The notes: generated from the sequence alone by a model not told the origin. 64,000 nucleotides of DNA from an uncultured Allobosea sp. (GCF_945957345.1 NZ_CAMFKW010000020.1:19885-83884), one strand, 5' to 3'. Counted from the stretch's first letter, positions 9,511-18,734 are shown. Program-made: numbers and translations.

Positions 9511-12500
9511 TTACTCCGCCGGCGCCGGATGCGCTCCATGGGCATCATGCGCCTCGTCATGCGCGCCATGGCGCGAGCCATGAACCTTGCGGGCGAGGTA
9601 GCTGTAGGCGACCGGCACCACATAGAGCGTCAGCAGCGTGCCGAAGGTCATGCCGCCGACGATGACCCAGCCGATCTGCGAACGGCTCTCCGCGCCGGCA
9701 CCATGCGCGATGGCCAGCGGCACGGCGCCGAGCACCATGGCGCCGGTCGTCATCAGGATGGGCCGCAGGCGCAGTTCCGCCGCCTCGACGAGGGCGTCGA
9801 TCATCTCGCGGCCCTCCTCGCGCAACTGGTTGGTGAACTCCAGGATCAGGATGCCGTGCTTGGTGATGAGGCCGACCAGCGTGATCAGGCCGATCTGGCT
9901 GTACACGTTCATCGTCCCGCCCGTGTAATAGAGCGCGGCCAGCGCGCCGGTGAGCGAGAGCGGCACCGAGACCATGATCACGATCGGGTCGACGAAGCTC
10001 TCGAACTGCGCCGCCAGCACCAGATAGATGAAGCCCAGCGCCAGCAGGAAGACGACGAAGATGCTCGCGCCCGACTGCTTGAACTCGCGGCTCTGGCCGG
10101 AATAGTCGATCTGCACGGTGTTCGGCAGCACGCGCTGCGCGCCCTCCTCCAGCACCTTGAGCGCGTCGCCGAGCGAATAGCCCGGTGCGGGAATCGCGGT
10201 GATCGTCGCCGAGCGAAGCTGGTTGAAGCGGACGAGCTCCTTCGGCGCCACCGTCTCTTCGACCTGGACCAGGCTGGAAAGCTGGACCACGGCGCCGCCG
10301 CGCCCCATCAGGTAGATCGATTGCAGCGCCTGCGGCGTGTTGCGCTCGGCACCCTCCACCTGCAGCACGACGTCGTACTGCTTGCTGTTCATGTTGAAGC
10401 GGGTCACCTGCCGGCCGCCGAGCAGGGTCTCCATGGTGCGGCCGATGATGTCGACATTGACGCCGAGATCGGCCGCGCGCTGCCGGTCGATCGAGACCTT
10501 GATCTGCGGCTTGTCGAGAATGAGGTTGCTCTCGACATTGGTCAGGATCGGCGAGTTCGCGACCTCTGCCATCAGTTGGTCGACATAGGACTTGATCTGG
10601 GCGTAGGGCTCCGACGAGCGCAGCACGAACTCGACCGGCTTGCTGGTCGCCTGGCCCTGGCCGAGCGAGGCCGGATTGGTGGCGAACAGGCGGATACCCG
10701 GAATCTGCGACAGCCCCCGATTGATCTCCGCGACGAGATCCTGCTGTTTGCGGTGCCGCTCCTCCCACGGCTTCAGGCGGGCCATGGCGATGGCGCGCGT
10801 CACGTCGGGGAAGCCGGTGATGACGAGATAGGTCTCGACCTCGGGAATCTTCCTGAAATACGCCTCGACCTGGCGCGCGTAATCGGCCGTGAAGCTGATC
10901 GTAGCGCCCTCGGGCGCAACGCCGATCACATTGATCGTGCCGCGATCCTCGACAGGCGACAATTCCGCCCGCAGGCTCGTGAAGAAGAAATAGCCGCCGC
11001 CCGCGACGCAGAGCGCCAGCAGGACGATGAGCGGCCGCACCGACAGGGCCGCGCGCAACGAGGCCTTGTAGCCGCGCGACAACGCGTTGAAGCCGCCCTC
11101 CAGTACATTGTAGAGCCAGTTATGCTTCTCGTGATGGCGCAGGAGCTTGGCGCACATCATAGGCGTCAGCGTCAGCGCGACGAAGCCCGAGACCAGCACC
11201 GCGCCGGCTAGCGTCAGCGCGAACTCGATGAAGAGCTTGCCGGTGCGCCCCGTCGAGAACGCCATCGGCGCATAGACGGCGACCAGCGTCAGCGTCATCG
11301 CCACCACCGCGAAGGCGATCTCGTTGATGCCACGGATCGCCGCGGGCGTCGGCTTCATGCCGTCCTCGATATGACGGTGCACGTTCTCCAGCACGACGAT
11401 GGCGTCGTCGACGACGAGGCCGATGGCGAGCACCATCGAGAGCAGCGTTAGCGTGTTCACGGTGAAACCGAACGCATACATCAGCGCGAAGGAGCCGATC
11501 AGCGAGACGGGAATCGTCACCAGCGGGATCAGGGTCGCGCGGGCCGAGCGCAGGAAGATGAAGATGATCAGCACGACCAGAACGATCGCCTCGAGGATCG
11601 TCTGGAAAACCGCCTTGATCGAGCGGTCGATGAAGACCGAGCTGTCATAGGACTTGGCGAGCGACATGCCTTGCGGCAGGTCCTCGATGATGCCGGGCAG
11701 CGCCTCCTCGATTCCGGCCGAGACGTCGAGCGGGTTCGCCGTCGCCTGCTTGACGATGCCGATCGTCACCGAAGGCGTACCCCTGAACCAGGCGGCGTTG
11801 CGCTCCTCGCGGGCACCGAGTTCGACCTTGGCGATGTCCTTGACCTTGACCGGGAAGCCGTTGGCGTCCTTGACGACGATCTCGCGGAATTCAGCCGGCG
11901 TGGTCATGCTGGTCTGCGAGAGCACAGTGAATTCGCGGTCGTTGCTCTCGATGCGGCCCGACGGAATCTCGATATTCTGCGACCGGACCGCAGCCTCCAC
12001 TTCCTGGACGCTGACATTGTAGGCCGACATGCGGGCGCGATCGAGCCAGATGCGCATCGCATACTGACGCTGGCCGAGAATGCGGACCTCCGCCACGCCG
12101 GTAACGTTCTGCACGCGGTCGGAAATGAAGCGGTCGGCGAAATCGGTGAGTTCCAGCGGTCCGTGCCGCGAGCTGGTGAGGGAGAGGTAGAGGATCGGCT
12201 GCGAGTCCGCCTCGACCTTGGCGATGACCGGCTCGTCGATTTCGTCCGGCATGCGGCTGCGCACGCGGCTGACACGGTCGCGCACGTCGGAGGCCGCGAC
12301 GTCGGGATCGACATCCGGACGGAAGCGCACCTGGATGAAGCTGCGCTCCTGGCGGCTGGTCGAGGACAGGATTTCGATGCCCTCGATGCCGGCGATCGAG
12401 TTCTCCAGGATCTGCGTGACCTGCGTCTCGATGATTTCGGCCGAAGCGCCGCGATAATCGGTACGGACCGAGACGATCGGCTCGTCGATATTCGGGTACT

Positions 12501-12606
12501 CGCGGACGGTCAGGCGGCCATAGGAGACGATGCCGATCAGCATCACCAGAAGGCTCAGCACCGTCGAGAGAACGGGCCGGCGGACGAAGAGTTCGAAGAG
12601 GCTCAT
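9511..12606 (-). CDS. RND multidrug efflux permease (HAE1 family)
   Basis: The length of 1031 residues matches AcrB/MexF-type proton-driven pumps of the inner membrane. The N-terminus (LFVRRPVLSTVLSLLVML) is TM1. A large periplasmic loop with REYPNID follows. The TM4 proton-relay pair Asp400-Asp401 sits in GLVVDDAIVVLENVHRH. A second 6-TM half with its own periplasmic loop completes the fold. It would export hydrophobic compounds together with the adaptor encoded 11 bp upstream and an outer-membrane TolC-like channel, which is not in this window. The last 25 residues are odd: six histidines spaced every three to four residues with Ala, Gly and Asp (HGSRHGAHDEAHDAHGAH). This could be a metal-binding cytoplasmic tail. 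The substrate is not predictable; the HAE1-like sequence argues against a CusA-type metal pump. Confidence 0.92.
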   Translation of the reverse strand: MSLFELFVRRPVLSTVLSLLVMLIGIVSYGRLTVREYPNIDEPIVSVRTDYRGASAEIIETQVTQILENSIAGIEGIEILSSTSRQERSFIQVRFRPDVDPDVAASDVRDRVSRVRSRMPDEIDEPVIAKVEADSQPILYLSLTSSRHGPLELTDFADRFISDRVQNVTGVAEVRILGQRQYAMRIWLDRARMSAYNVSVQEVEAAVRSQNIEIPSGRIESNDREFTVLSQTSMTTPAEFREIVVKDANGFPVKVKDIAKVELGAREERNAAWFRGTPSVTIGIVKQATANPLDVSAGIEEALPGIIEDLPQGMSLAKSYDSSVFIDRSIKAVFQTILEAIVLVVLIIFIFLRSARATLIPLVTIPVSLIGSFALMYAFGFTVNTLTLLSMVLAIGLVVDDAIVVLENVHRHIEDGMKPTPAAIRGINEIAFAVVAMTLTLVAVYAPMAFSTGRTGKLFIEFALTLAGAVLVSGFVALTLTPMMCAKLLRHHEKHNWLYNVLEGGFNALSRGYKASLRAALSVRPLIVLLALCVAGGGYFFFTSLRAELSPVEDRGTINVIGVAPEGATISFTADYARQVEAYFRKIPEVETYLVITGFPDVTRAIAMARLKPWEERHRKQQDLVAEINRGLSQIPGIRLFATNPASLGQGQATSKPVEFVLRSSEPYAQIKSYVDQLMAEVANSPILTNVESNLILDKPQIKVSIDRQRAADLGVNVDIIGRTMETLLGGRQVTRFNMNSKQYDVVLQVEGAERNTPQALQSIYLMGRGGAVVQLSSLVQVEETVAPKELVRFNQLRSATITAIPAPGYSLGDALKVLEEGAQRVLPNTVQIDYSGQSREFKQSGASIFVVFLLALGFIYLVLAAQFESFVDPIVIMVSVPLSLTGALAALYYTGGTMNVYSQIGLITLVGLITKHGILILEFTNQLREEGREMIDALVEAAELRLRPILMTTGAMVLGAVPLAIAHGAGAESRSQIGWVIVGGMTFGTLLTLYVVPVAYSYLARKVHGSRHGAHDEAHDAHGAHPAPAE

Positions 12607-12617
12607 CAGGGTTCGTC

Positions 12618-13697
12618 CTAGAGCTGGCTCGTCTGGACGACCTTGTCCTTGATCGCGATGATCGCACCGTCGCGCAACCGCATCTGGCCGGCGGTGATGA
12701 TCTGCATGTCGGGTTTCAGCCCGCTGACGATCTCGACCTTGCCGGGCAGACGCTTGCCCAGCTCGACGGTGACGCGCTTCGCCTTACCTTTGTCGACGAC
12801 ATAAACCATCTTGCCGACGGCATCCGGCACCACGGCCATTTCCGGCACCAGGATCGCGTTCTCGCGCTGGTCAACGGTAATGGCGAGGCGAGCGAAGAGG
12901 CCGGGCTTCAGCACGAGATCGGCGTTCGGGATGTTGGCGCGCAGGCGGATCGCCCTGCCGTTCACGTCGACCACCGGGTCGATCGCGTAGATCTGGCCCT
13001 GGAACTTGCGGTCCGGCACCGCATCGACCTTCATCTGCACGGGCTGTCCGGTCTTGAGGCGGCTGAGATAGATCTCGGGCACGCGGAAATCGATCTTGAT
13101 CGGGTCGATGCTGGTCAGCGTGATCAGTTGCTTGCCGACCGAGACGTAGTCGCCGACGCCGACCGAGCGCAGGCCGACGACGCCGTTGAACGGCGCCACG
13201 ATGGTCGACTGCGCGAGCTTGGCCCTGGCGAGCTGGACGCGGGCCTCGGTGGAAGCGAGCTTCGCTGCGGATTCATCGAGCGCGACCTGCGTGCCCGAAC
13301 CGCGCGAGACCAGCCCCCGGAGCCGGTCATTGGTGTCGCGGGCGAGGTTGAGGTCAGCCATCGCCTGCTTGAGCTCGGCATCGAGGATCGCCGTATCGAG
13401 CTTGACCAGTTCCTGTCCGGCTTTGACGGGCTCGCCCTCCTTGAAGCCGAGGAAGACGACGCGGCCGGCGATTTCAGGCGCAATCACCACGGTTTCGTCG
13501 GCGGCAAGCGTGCCGAGCGCCTCGACCTCCTCGCTGACGGTAGCGAGCTCGATGGAAGCGACCTCGACCGGCACGGCGCGCGGGCCGGAGACCGCGCTGG
13601 CCTGTGCCTGCTGGGTGCCGGCGCGCTGGTTGCGGTAGGCGTAATAGCCACCGCCCGCGATGGCGGCGACGAGAACAAGAAGAACAAACCGCTTCAT
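12618..13697 (-). CDS. RND efflux periplasmic adaptor (membrane fusion protein)
   Basis: This 359-residue HlyD/AcrA-family protein links the inner-membrane permease to the outer-membrane channel. The start MKRFVLLVLVAAIAGGGYYA gives a signal-anchor helix; GGAG lies upstream, and an in-frame ATG at 13724 is less likely. The order is a barrel-sandwich lipoyl half (VVIAPEIAGRVVFLGFKEGE), a coiled-coil hairpin of about 70 residues, the second lipoyl half (STIVAPFNGVVGLRSVGVGDY), a beta-barrel (IDFRVPEIYLSRLKTGQPV) and a membrane-proximal domain. It is the first gene of a two-gene minus-strand operon with the permease. A palindrome lies 78-103 bases upstream. Confidence 0.92.
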   Translation of the reverse strand: MKRFVLLVLVAAIAGGGYYAYRNQRAGTQQAQASAVSGPRAVPVEVASIELATVSEEVEALGTLAADETVVIAPEIAGRVVFLGFKEGEPVKAGQELVKLDTAILDAELKQAMADLNLARDTNDRLRGLVSRGSGTQVALDESAAKLASTEARVQLARAKLAQSTIVAPFNGVVGLRSVGVGDYVSVGKQLITLTSIDPIKIDFRVPEIYLSRLKTGQPVQMKVDAVPDRKFQGQIYAIDPVVDVNGRAIRLRANIPNADLVLKPGLFARLAITVDQRENAILVPEMAVVPDAVGKMVYVVDKGKAKRVTVELGKRLPGKVEIVSGLKPDMQIITAGQMRLRDGAIIAIKDKVVQTSQL

Positions 13698-13774
13698 CAG
13701 GCTGGAGGCTCCGTTGCCGCGCATTAGTCTTAAATGGAACGAAAGGCGTTGCTAAGATGCCGGCGTGCCACAGC

Positions 13775-13800
13775 GGCACAAAAATAGCGATTTTTGCGCC
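13775..13800. promoter_or_regulatory. AT-cored palindrome upstream of the efflux operon (candidate operator)
   Basis: Arms GGCACAAAAAT and ATTTTTGCGCC match at 10 of 11 positions around the spacer AGCG. Such an A/T-rich palindrome stands out in this GC-rich region. It lies between the efflux operon and phnC, closer to the adaptor start (13697), and could bind a dimeric repressor of the pump. No regulator gene is adjacent. The rest of 13698-14007 shows no gene. Confidence 0.45.
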
Positions 13801-14007
13801 GATGCCGCATCGATCCGGCCTTGCGGCCATCAATGCAAGATGCTTGCCGGCAGGAAGCCCACCGTCACGGGCCTCTCCGCCGCACGCAGACATCCATCGT
13901 GATCCTGCCGGCTGGCCGGGAAACGTCCAAGCGCATTCTGGCGACCTCACGAAACGTTGACCGACTGGCGCAGGCGCGATGGCTGCTTTTTCGCGGCTTT
14001 GCACCTG

Positions 14008-14025
14008 CTGTCACGCCGCTGTCAT
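14008..14025 (+). promoter_or_regulatory. Pho box (PhoB binding site) upstream of phnC
   Basis: The sequence CTGTCACGCCGCTGTCAT holds two CTGTCA repeats exactly 11 bp apart, the signature of PhoB sites. A TAGGGC about 10 bp downstream (14036-14041) is a plausible weak -10. The site is about 100 bp ahead of the phnC start and implies activation under phosphate starvation. Confidence 0.8.
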
Positions 14026-14124
14026 CGGTGGCCGCTAGGGCTCGCGGCGATCGAGACGCCTGACCCTCCGGCCCTGGCCGGACGGGGACGCGCTCACGCC
14101 CGTATCCTGCCCGAGAACCATTTC

Positions 14125-14943
14125 ATGCTCCGCATCGAAGGCCTGACCAAGCGCTTTGGCGACAGGAACGCGGTCGACGCCGTCACCCTGACCGTGCCGA
14201 AGGGAGAGATGGTCGGCGTCATCGGCCCCTCCGGCGCCGGCAAGTCGACGCTGCTGCGCATGCTGAACCGCCTGACCGAGCCGACATCCGGCCAGATCGT
14301 CTGCGAGGAGCAGGATGTCACCGGCCTGAAGGGCGCCTCGCTGCGCCGCTGGCGTCGCGACACCGCGATGATCTTCCAGCAGTTCAACCTCGTCGGCCGT
14401 CTCGACGTGTTGACCAATGTCCTGCTCGGCCGGCTGAACCACCGCTCGGCGGCGCTGACGCTGGTCAAGAGCTTCTCCGAGGACGACAAGATCCGCGCCA
14501 TCGCGGCGCTCGAGCGCCTCGACATGGGTCATCTCCTCGCGCAACGCGCCGAGACCCTGTCCGGCGGGCAGCAGCAGCGCGTCGCCATCGCCCGCGCCCT
14601 TGTCCAGGAGCCGCGCATCATCCTCGCCGATGAGCCGATTGCCTCGCTTGACCCGCGCAACACCCAGGTCGTCATGGACGCGCTGTTCCGCATCAATCGC
14701 GAGGACGGCATCACCGTGATGTGCAATCTGCACGACCTCGACATCGCCGCGAAGTACTGCGACCGCCTGATCGGCATGTCCGCCGGCAAGGTCGTGTTCG
14801 ACGACGTGCCGCAAGCGCTGACCCGCGAGATCGCGGCCGAGCTCTACGGCATCGAAGCCAAGGATGCCGGCGCCGAGGCGCTGGATGCGCTCGACGCAAT
14901 CGCCGCCTCCGAGGCGAAGCGCGCCCGCCAGAAGACCGCCTGA
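14125..14943 (+). CDS. phnC: Phosphonate ABC transporter ATP-binding protein PhnC
   Basis: The ATPase of the phosphonate importer has 272 residues. The start [17 protein letters not shown] fits the family; longer in-frame starts add non-homologous sequence. Walker A is GPSGAGKST (residues 34-42), the signature is [15 protein letters not shown] and Walker B is [12 protein letters not shown]. It drives uptake with PhnD and the two PhnE permeases encoded downstream. A Pho box lies about 100 bp upstream, so transcription probably rises in low phosphate. The gap to phnD is 82 bp. Confidence 0.93.
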   Translation: MLRIEGLTKRFGDRNAVDAVTLTVPKGEMVGVIGPSGAGKSTLLRMLNRLTEPTSGQIVCEEQDVTGLKGASLRRWRRDTAMIFQQFNLVGRLDVLTNVLLGRLNHRSAALTLVKSFSEDDKIRAIAALERLDMGHLLAQRAETLSGGQQQRVAIARALVQEPRIILADEPIASLDPRNTQVVMDALFRINREDGITVMCNLHDLDIAAKYCDRLIGMSAGKVVFDDVPQALTREIAAELYGIEAKDAGAEALDALDAIAASEAKRARQKTA

Positions 14944-15025
14944 CTTCCTGAGATCGCCGGACCGGCCCGAAGGCCGTCGCCGCGAGAAGACCATCCCGCC
15001 TACGACTACAACCAGGAGCACACCG

Positions 15026-15940
15026 ATGCTGACCCGTCGTCATACCCTCAAGCTCGCCGCCGCCGGCCTCGCCGCCGCCGCTGCCCCGGCTTTCGCCCAG
15101 GACTGGAAAGCGAAATATCCGGAGATCGTCTTCGCGATCATCCCGGCAGAGAACGCTTCGGGCGTCGTCGAGCGCTACACCCCCTTCGTGAACTACCTCG
15201 CGAAGGAACTCGGCACCAAGGTGACGCTGCGCATCGCCAACGACTATGCCGCGATCATCGAAGGCCAGCGCGCCGGCAACATCCATATCGGCATGTATGG
15301 CCCGGCTTCCTTCGCCCGCGCCCGCATGACCGGCGCCAAGGTCGATGCCTTCGCCATCGAGACCAATCTCGACGGCACCAAGGGCTATCACTCGGTCTTC
15401 TACGTGAAGAAGGACTCGCCCTATCAGAAGGTCGAGGACCTCAAGGGCAAGAATCTCGGCCTCGTCGACCCGAACTCGACCTCCGGCAACAACGTCCCGC
15501 GGTTCGTGCTGAACCAGATGAAGATCGAGCCGGAAACCTTCTTCTCGAAGGTCGTCTACACCGGCAGCCACGAGAACGCGATCATCGCGCTCCAGCAGGG
15601 CACGGTCGACATGGCCGCCAACTGGTGGAACGACGAGCAGGAATCCAACCTGCAGCGCATGGCCCGCAAGAACATGGTCAAGGCCGACGACTTCCGGATC
15701 ATCTACAAGTCCGAGCAGATCGTGAACTCGCCGATGGCCTATCTCTCCGACATGCCGGAGGAGCTGAAGGCCAAGATCCGCGACGCCGTCCTGAACCTCG
15801 CCACCAAGGACAAGGTTGCCTTCGACAAGATCTATGAAGGCAAGCAGGGCCCGCTCGTCGCCGTCGACAACAAGGCCTACGACCCGATCATCGAGCTCAA
15901 CAAGTTCGTCGACGAACTCCGCAAGAAGAAGTCGTCGTAA
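15026..15940 (+). CDS. phnD: Phosphonate-binding periplasmic protein PhnD
   Basis: This 304-residue solute-binding protein catches phosphonates in the periplasm and delivers them to PhnE. AGGAG at 15014-15018 fixes the ATG at 15026. The signal peptide begins MLTRRHTLKLAAAGLAAAA and ends PAFAQ. Its TRRHTLK stretch resembles a twin-arginine motif, so Tat export is possible. The mature part has the family hallmarks IVFAIIPAENASGV, FVNYLAKELGTKVTLRIAND and the DPNSTSGNNVPRF ligand loop. A cloverleaf-like repeat starts 19 bases after the stop and could stabilise the phnD part of the mRNA. Confidence 0.93.
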   Translation: MLTRRHTLKLAAAGLAAAAAPAFAQDWKAKYPEIVFAIIPAENASGVVERYTPFVNYLAKELGTKVTLRIANDYAAIIEGQRAGNIHIGMYGPASFARARMTGAKVDAFAIETNLDGTKGYHSVFYVKKDSPYQKVEDLKGKNLGLVDPNSTSGNNVPRFVLNQMKIEPETFFSKVVYTGSHENAIIALQQGTVDMAANWWNDEQESNLQRMARKNMVKADDFRIIYKSEQIVNSPMAYLSDMPEELKAKIRDAVLNLATKDKVAFDKIYEGKQGPLVAVDNKAYDPIIELNKFVDELRKKKSS

Positions 15941-15958
15941 GCAGCACGCCTGCTCTCG

Positions 15959-16059
15959 CCGTCATGGTCGGGCTTGTCCCGACCATCCACGCCTTCGCTT
16001 CGCCGATCGAACGCGGTGTTCAAGACGTGCATGCTCGCCACAAGGGCGAGCATGACGGC
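15959..16059. repeat. Cloverleaf-like palindromic repeat, copy A (between phnD and phnE)
   Basis: About 100 bases, in the orientation opposite to copies at 17866 and 56017. Each half is itself a small hairpin (ATGGTCGGG-CTTGT-CCCGACCAT, and ATGCTCGCC-ACAAG-GGCGAGCAT), and the two halves are also complementary to each other over about 36 bases. It lies inside the phnCDE operon. Confidence 0.85.
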
Positions 16060-16104
16060 TGAGGCGCCACCTGGCGCCCTCTCCGGCAACGGACGCAGAA
16101 TTCC

Positions 16105-16986
16105 ATGACCCTCGCGATCGACCGCAACGACCCTGCCATCCGAGCCCATGCCGAGACCTATCGGCAGACAGCCTCGGCCAAGCGCCGGCAGGCCCTGATC
16201 GGCATCGTCGTCTTCATCGCCTGCGTGCTGCTCTCGGCGCGGGGCGCCGAGGTCGATCTCGCCAAGTTCTTCGAGAACATCAACCGCTTCCCGAAATACA
16301 TCTACGAGACACTGCCGACGCTCCGGCTCTCAAGCCTCGGCTCTGACCTCGCCGAATGGTACTGGGGCCTGAAAGGCTGGCTGAAGCTGCTCTGGCAGAC
16401 CGTGCTGATCGCCTATGTCGGTACGATCCTTGGCGCCGCCGGCGCCTTCCTGTTCTGCTTCGCCGCCGCTGCCAATCTCGGCCGGGCCACCTGGCTGCGC
16501 TTCGCGGTACGCCGCTATCTCGAATTCTGCCGCACCGTTCCCGAAATCGTCTTCGCGCTGATCTTCGTCATCGCCTTCGGCCTTGGGCCTTTGCCCGGCG
16601 TGCTCGCCATCGCGATCCACACCATGGGTGCGCTCGGCAAGCTCTTCTCCGAGGTGGTCGAGAATATCGATCTGAAGCCGGTCGACGGCGTCACCGCATC
16701 CGGCGGAAGCTGGTGGCAGATTGTACGCTTCGCCGTCGTGCCGCAGGTGCTCTCCAATTTCGCGAGCTACGCGCTACTGCGCTTCGAGATAAATGTCCGC
16801 GGCGCCTCGATCATGGGCTTCGTCGGCGCCGGCGGCATCGGTCAGGACCTGATCGAAGCGATCCGCAAGTTCTACTTCACCGATGTCAGCGCCATCCTGC
16901 TGCTGATCATCATCGCGGTGATGCTGATCGACTACGGCACCGAGCGACTGCGCCACGCCCTCCTCAGCCTGGAGCACGGCCGATGA
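16105..16986 (+). CDS. phnE: Phosphonate ABC transporter permease PhnE, first copy
   Basis: An inner-membrane permease of 293 residues with about six hydrophobic helices. The first starts near residue 30 (LIGIVVFIACVLLS). The ABC-permease EAA-like loop reads VDGVTASGGSWWQIVRFAVVP, followed by VLSNFASYALLRFEINVRGA and MGFVGAGGIGQDLIEAIRKF, as in PhnE. It pairs with the second permease, whose ATG overlaps this stop codon (ATGA). Together with PhnC and PhnD they form the phosphonate importer. The weak upstream Shine-Dalgarno and the repeat before the gene suggest lower expression than phnD. Confidence 0.92.
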   Translation: MTLAIDRNDPAIRAHAETYRQTASAKRRQALIGIVVFIACVLLSARGAEVDLAKFFENINRFPKYIYETLPTLRLSSLGSDLAEWYWGLKGWLKLLWQTVLIAYVGTILGAAGAFLFCFAAAANLGRATWLRFAVRRYLEFCRTVPEIVFALIFVIAFGLGPLPGVLAIAIHTMGALGKLFSEVVENIDLKPVDGVTASGGSWWQIVRFAVVPQVLSNFASYALLRFEINVRGASIMGFVGAGGIGQDLIEAIRKFYFTDVSAILLLIIIAVMLIDYGTERLRHALLSLEHGR

Positions 16987-17837
16987 GCCTCGCCCTTTCG
17001 ACAGCCGAGCGCGCCGACATCCTCAAGCGCCATGAGGCCGCGATCCGGGGCTCCCTCAGGACGAAGCTCGCGACGATCGGCACCATCGCCGCCCTCGCCG
17101 GCCTCTTCCTCTACGGGTTGACGACGCTCGAGACCTCTCTGTGGAAGCTGATCGGAGGCTTGAGCAATCTCGGCACCTTCGTCGTGCTGATGCTGCCGCC
17201 CGATCCCGGCTCCTTCGCCCGCGCCATCATCTTCGTGAAGGCCCTGTTCGAGACCATCGCCATCGCCTTCCTCGGTACCGTTCTCGCCGCCACCCTTGCC
17301 CTGCCGCTCGGTTTCATCGCGGCGCGCAACGTCGTCGCCAACCGCGTCGTGCATTTCCTCGCCCGCCGCTCGCTCGACACGGTGCGCGGCGTCGACGCCC
17401 TGATCTGGGCGTTGATCTGGGTGAACGTCGTCGGCCTCGGCCCCTTCGCCGGCATGCTCGCCATTATGACCAGCGATCTCGGCGCCTTCGGCAAGCTCTA
17501 TTCCGAGGCGATCGAGGCGGCCGACCGCAAGCCGGTCGAGGGCGTCTCCTCCGTCGGCGGCGGCAAGGCGCATGAGATCCGCTTCGGCCTGCTGCCGCAG
17601 GTGCTGCCGGTGATCGCGAGCCAGGTGCTCTATTTCATCGAGTCGAACACCCGCTCTTCGACCATCATCGGCATCGTCGGCGCCGGCGGCATCGGCCTCT
17701 ATCTCGCCGAGACGATCCGCACGCTGGAATGGCAGCAGGTCTCCTTCCTGATCTTGCTGGTCCTGGCTGCGGTCTCGGCGATCGACTTCCTGTCGGGCAA
17801 GCTGCGCTTCGCGATCATCGGCCGCCGGACGAGCTGA
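16983..17837 (+). CDS. phnE: Phosphonate ABC transporter permease PhnE, second copy
   Basis: This 284-residue permease is paralogous to the gene before it, sharing the order of membrane helices, the loop VEGVSSVGGGKAHEIRFGLL and the signature TIIGIVGAGGIGLYLAETIR. The start at 16983 overlaps the previous stop by four bases, so translation is coupled. Two different PhnE proteins probably form a heterodimeric channel, as is common in alphaproteobacteria. The gene ends the transporter operon and is followed by repeat copy B and the convergent phnF. Confidence 0.92.
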   Translation: MSLALSTAERADILKRHEAAIRGSLRTKLATIGTIAALAGLFLYGLTTLETSLWKLIGGLSNLGTFVVLMLPPDPGSFARAIIFVKALFETIAIAFLGTVLAATLALPLGFIAARNVVANRVVHFLARRSLDTVRGVDALIWALIWVNVVGLGPFAGMLAIMTSDLGAFGKLYSEAIEAADRKPVEGVSSVGGGKAHEIRFGLLPQVLPVIASQVLYFIESNTRSSTIIGIVGAGGIGLYLAETIRTLEWQQVSFLILLVLAAVSAIDFLSGKLRFAIIGRRTS

Positions 17838-17865
17838 GATCGGAGACAGACCTGGAAGGACCAGG

Positions 17866-17959
17866 CGTCATGCTCGCCCTTGTGGCGAGCATCCACGTCT
17901 TGAACGCCGCAATCGCCGAAAGAAGACGTGGATGGCCGGGACAAGCCCGACCATGACGA
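17866..17959. repeat. Cloverleaf-like palindromic repeat, copy B
   Basis: About 94 bases between the convergent ends of phnE and phnF. It has the same two nested hairpins as copies A and C, with outer arms that begin CGTCATG and meet at CATCCACGTCTT. The position at a convergent gene end fits a role in transcription termination or mRNA protection. Confidence 0.85.
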
Positions 17960-17972
17960 GGATCGTACTCCT

Positions 17973-18716
17973 TCAATCCCCGAACGGCTCGATCACCATT
18001 TCCATGCGCTCGGCAGCGAAGACGCTGCTCACGAGATGCACCGGTGTCAGGTCCGGCAAGGCGTCGACCGCCGTCGAGATCATCACGGCCGCCTCGGGCG
18101 CGATCTCCAGCAGCTCCGCCTCGCGCTCATCGGCCAGTCTCGCCGTCAAACGCGTCGACAGGCGGACGTAGTCCGCGATCCCATAGACCTTGAAGGCGGC
18201 CGTGATCGAGCCCGCCGCCTCGCGATAGGCCTTGTCGAAATCCGGAAAGCGCTCGACCGAGAGCCAATGCGTGCCCGTGCCCATCGGCACGCCATCGGCG
18301 AGACTCACGCCCTGCACCTGCCAAAGCGGCGTCCCGGTCTTCAGCTTGAGCGCAGTACAAGCCGCCGCCTCGCCCACGACCACCTCGGCCGAGAGCATGC
18401 GGCTCGTACCGGTGATGCCGAGCCTGCCCATATTGGTGCGCATGCTGACGCGCCGGCCGATCGGATAAGGCAGGCGCGGCGCCGTCACCTGCGTGCCACG
18501 GCCGCGCGCAACCGTCACCAGCCCCTGATCGGCCAGATGCCGGAAGGCTTGCCGCACGGTATGGCGATGCACGCCATAGCGCTCCGCCAGCGCGACCGAG
18601 GCCGGCAGCGTGTCACCGAGCTTGTACTCGCCGCGCCCGATCGCATCCGCCAGTTCATCGGCAATGCGCCGCCAGGCCGTCCCGCCGTCACGTTCCGCAA
18701 GCGCGGCATCCGTCAT
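17973..18716 (-). CDS. phnF: Phosphonate metabolism transcriptional regulator PhnF (GntR/HutC family)
   Basis: This 247-residue regulator starts MTDAALAERDGGTAWRRIAD. The winged-helix GntR domain spans about residues 10-80, with the recognition segment LPASVALAERYGVHRHTVRQ. The UTRA effector domain follows (LSAEVVVGEAAACTALKLK ... VDALPDLTPVHLVSSVFAA). PhnF proteins repress C-P lyase genes when phosphonate breakdown is not needed. The gene is divergent from phnG, and two HutC-type operator sites lie in the 88-bp gap. One overlaps a likely phnF -10 (TATACT on the minus strand), so the regulator probably controls itself. Further upstream in-frame starts would run through the operators and are rejected. 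Confidence 0.9.
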   Translation of the reverse strand: MTDAALAERDGGTAWRRIADELADAIGRGEYKLGDTLPASVALAERYGVHRHTVRQAFRHLADQGLVTVARGRGTQVTAPRLPYPIGRRVSMRTNMGRLGITGTSRMLSAEVVVGEAAACTALKLKTGTPLWQVQGVSLADGVPMGTGTHWLSVERFPDFDKAYREAAGSITAAFKVYGIADYVRLSTRLTARLADEREAELLEIAPEAAVMISTAVDALPDLTPVHLVSSVFAAERMEMVIEPFGD

Positions 18717-18734
18717 CGAATTGTCGCTCAAAAA

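Noticed and set aside
18710..18727. Possible Pho box at the phnF start (CCGTCAT and TTGTCGC 11 bp apart)
   Set aside because: The second unit has three mismatches, and the site overlaps the phnF start codon, so it is unlikely to activate either gene.
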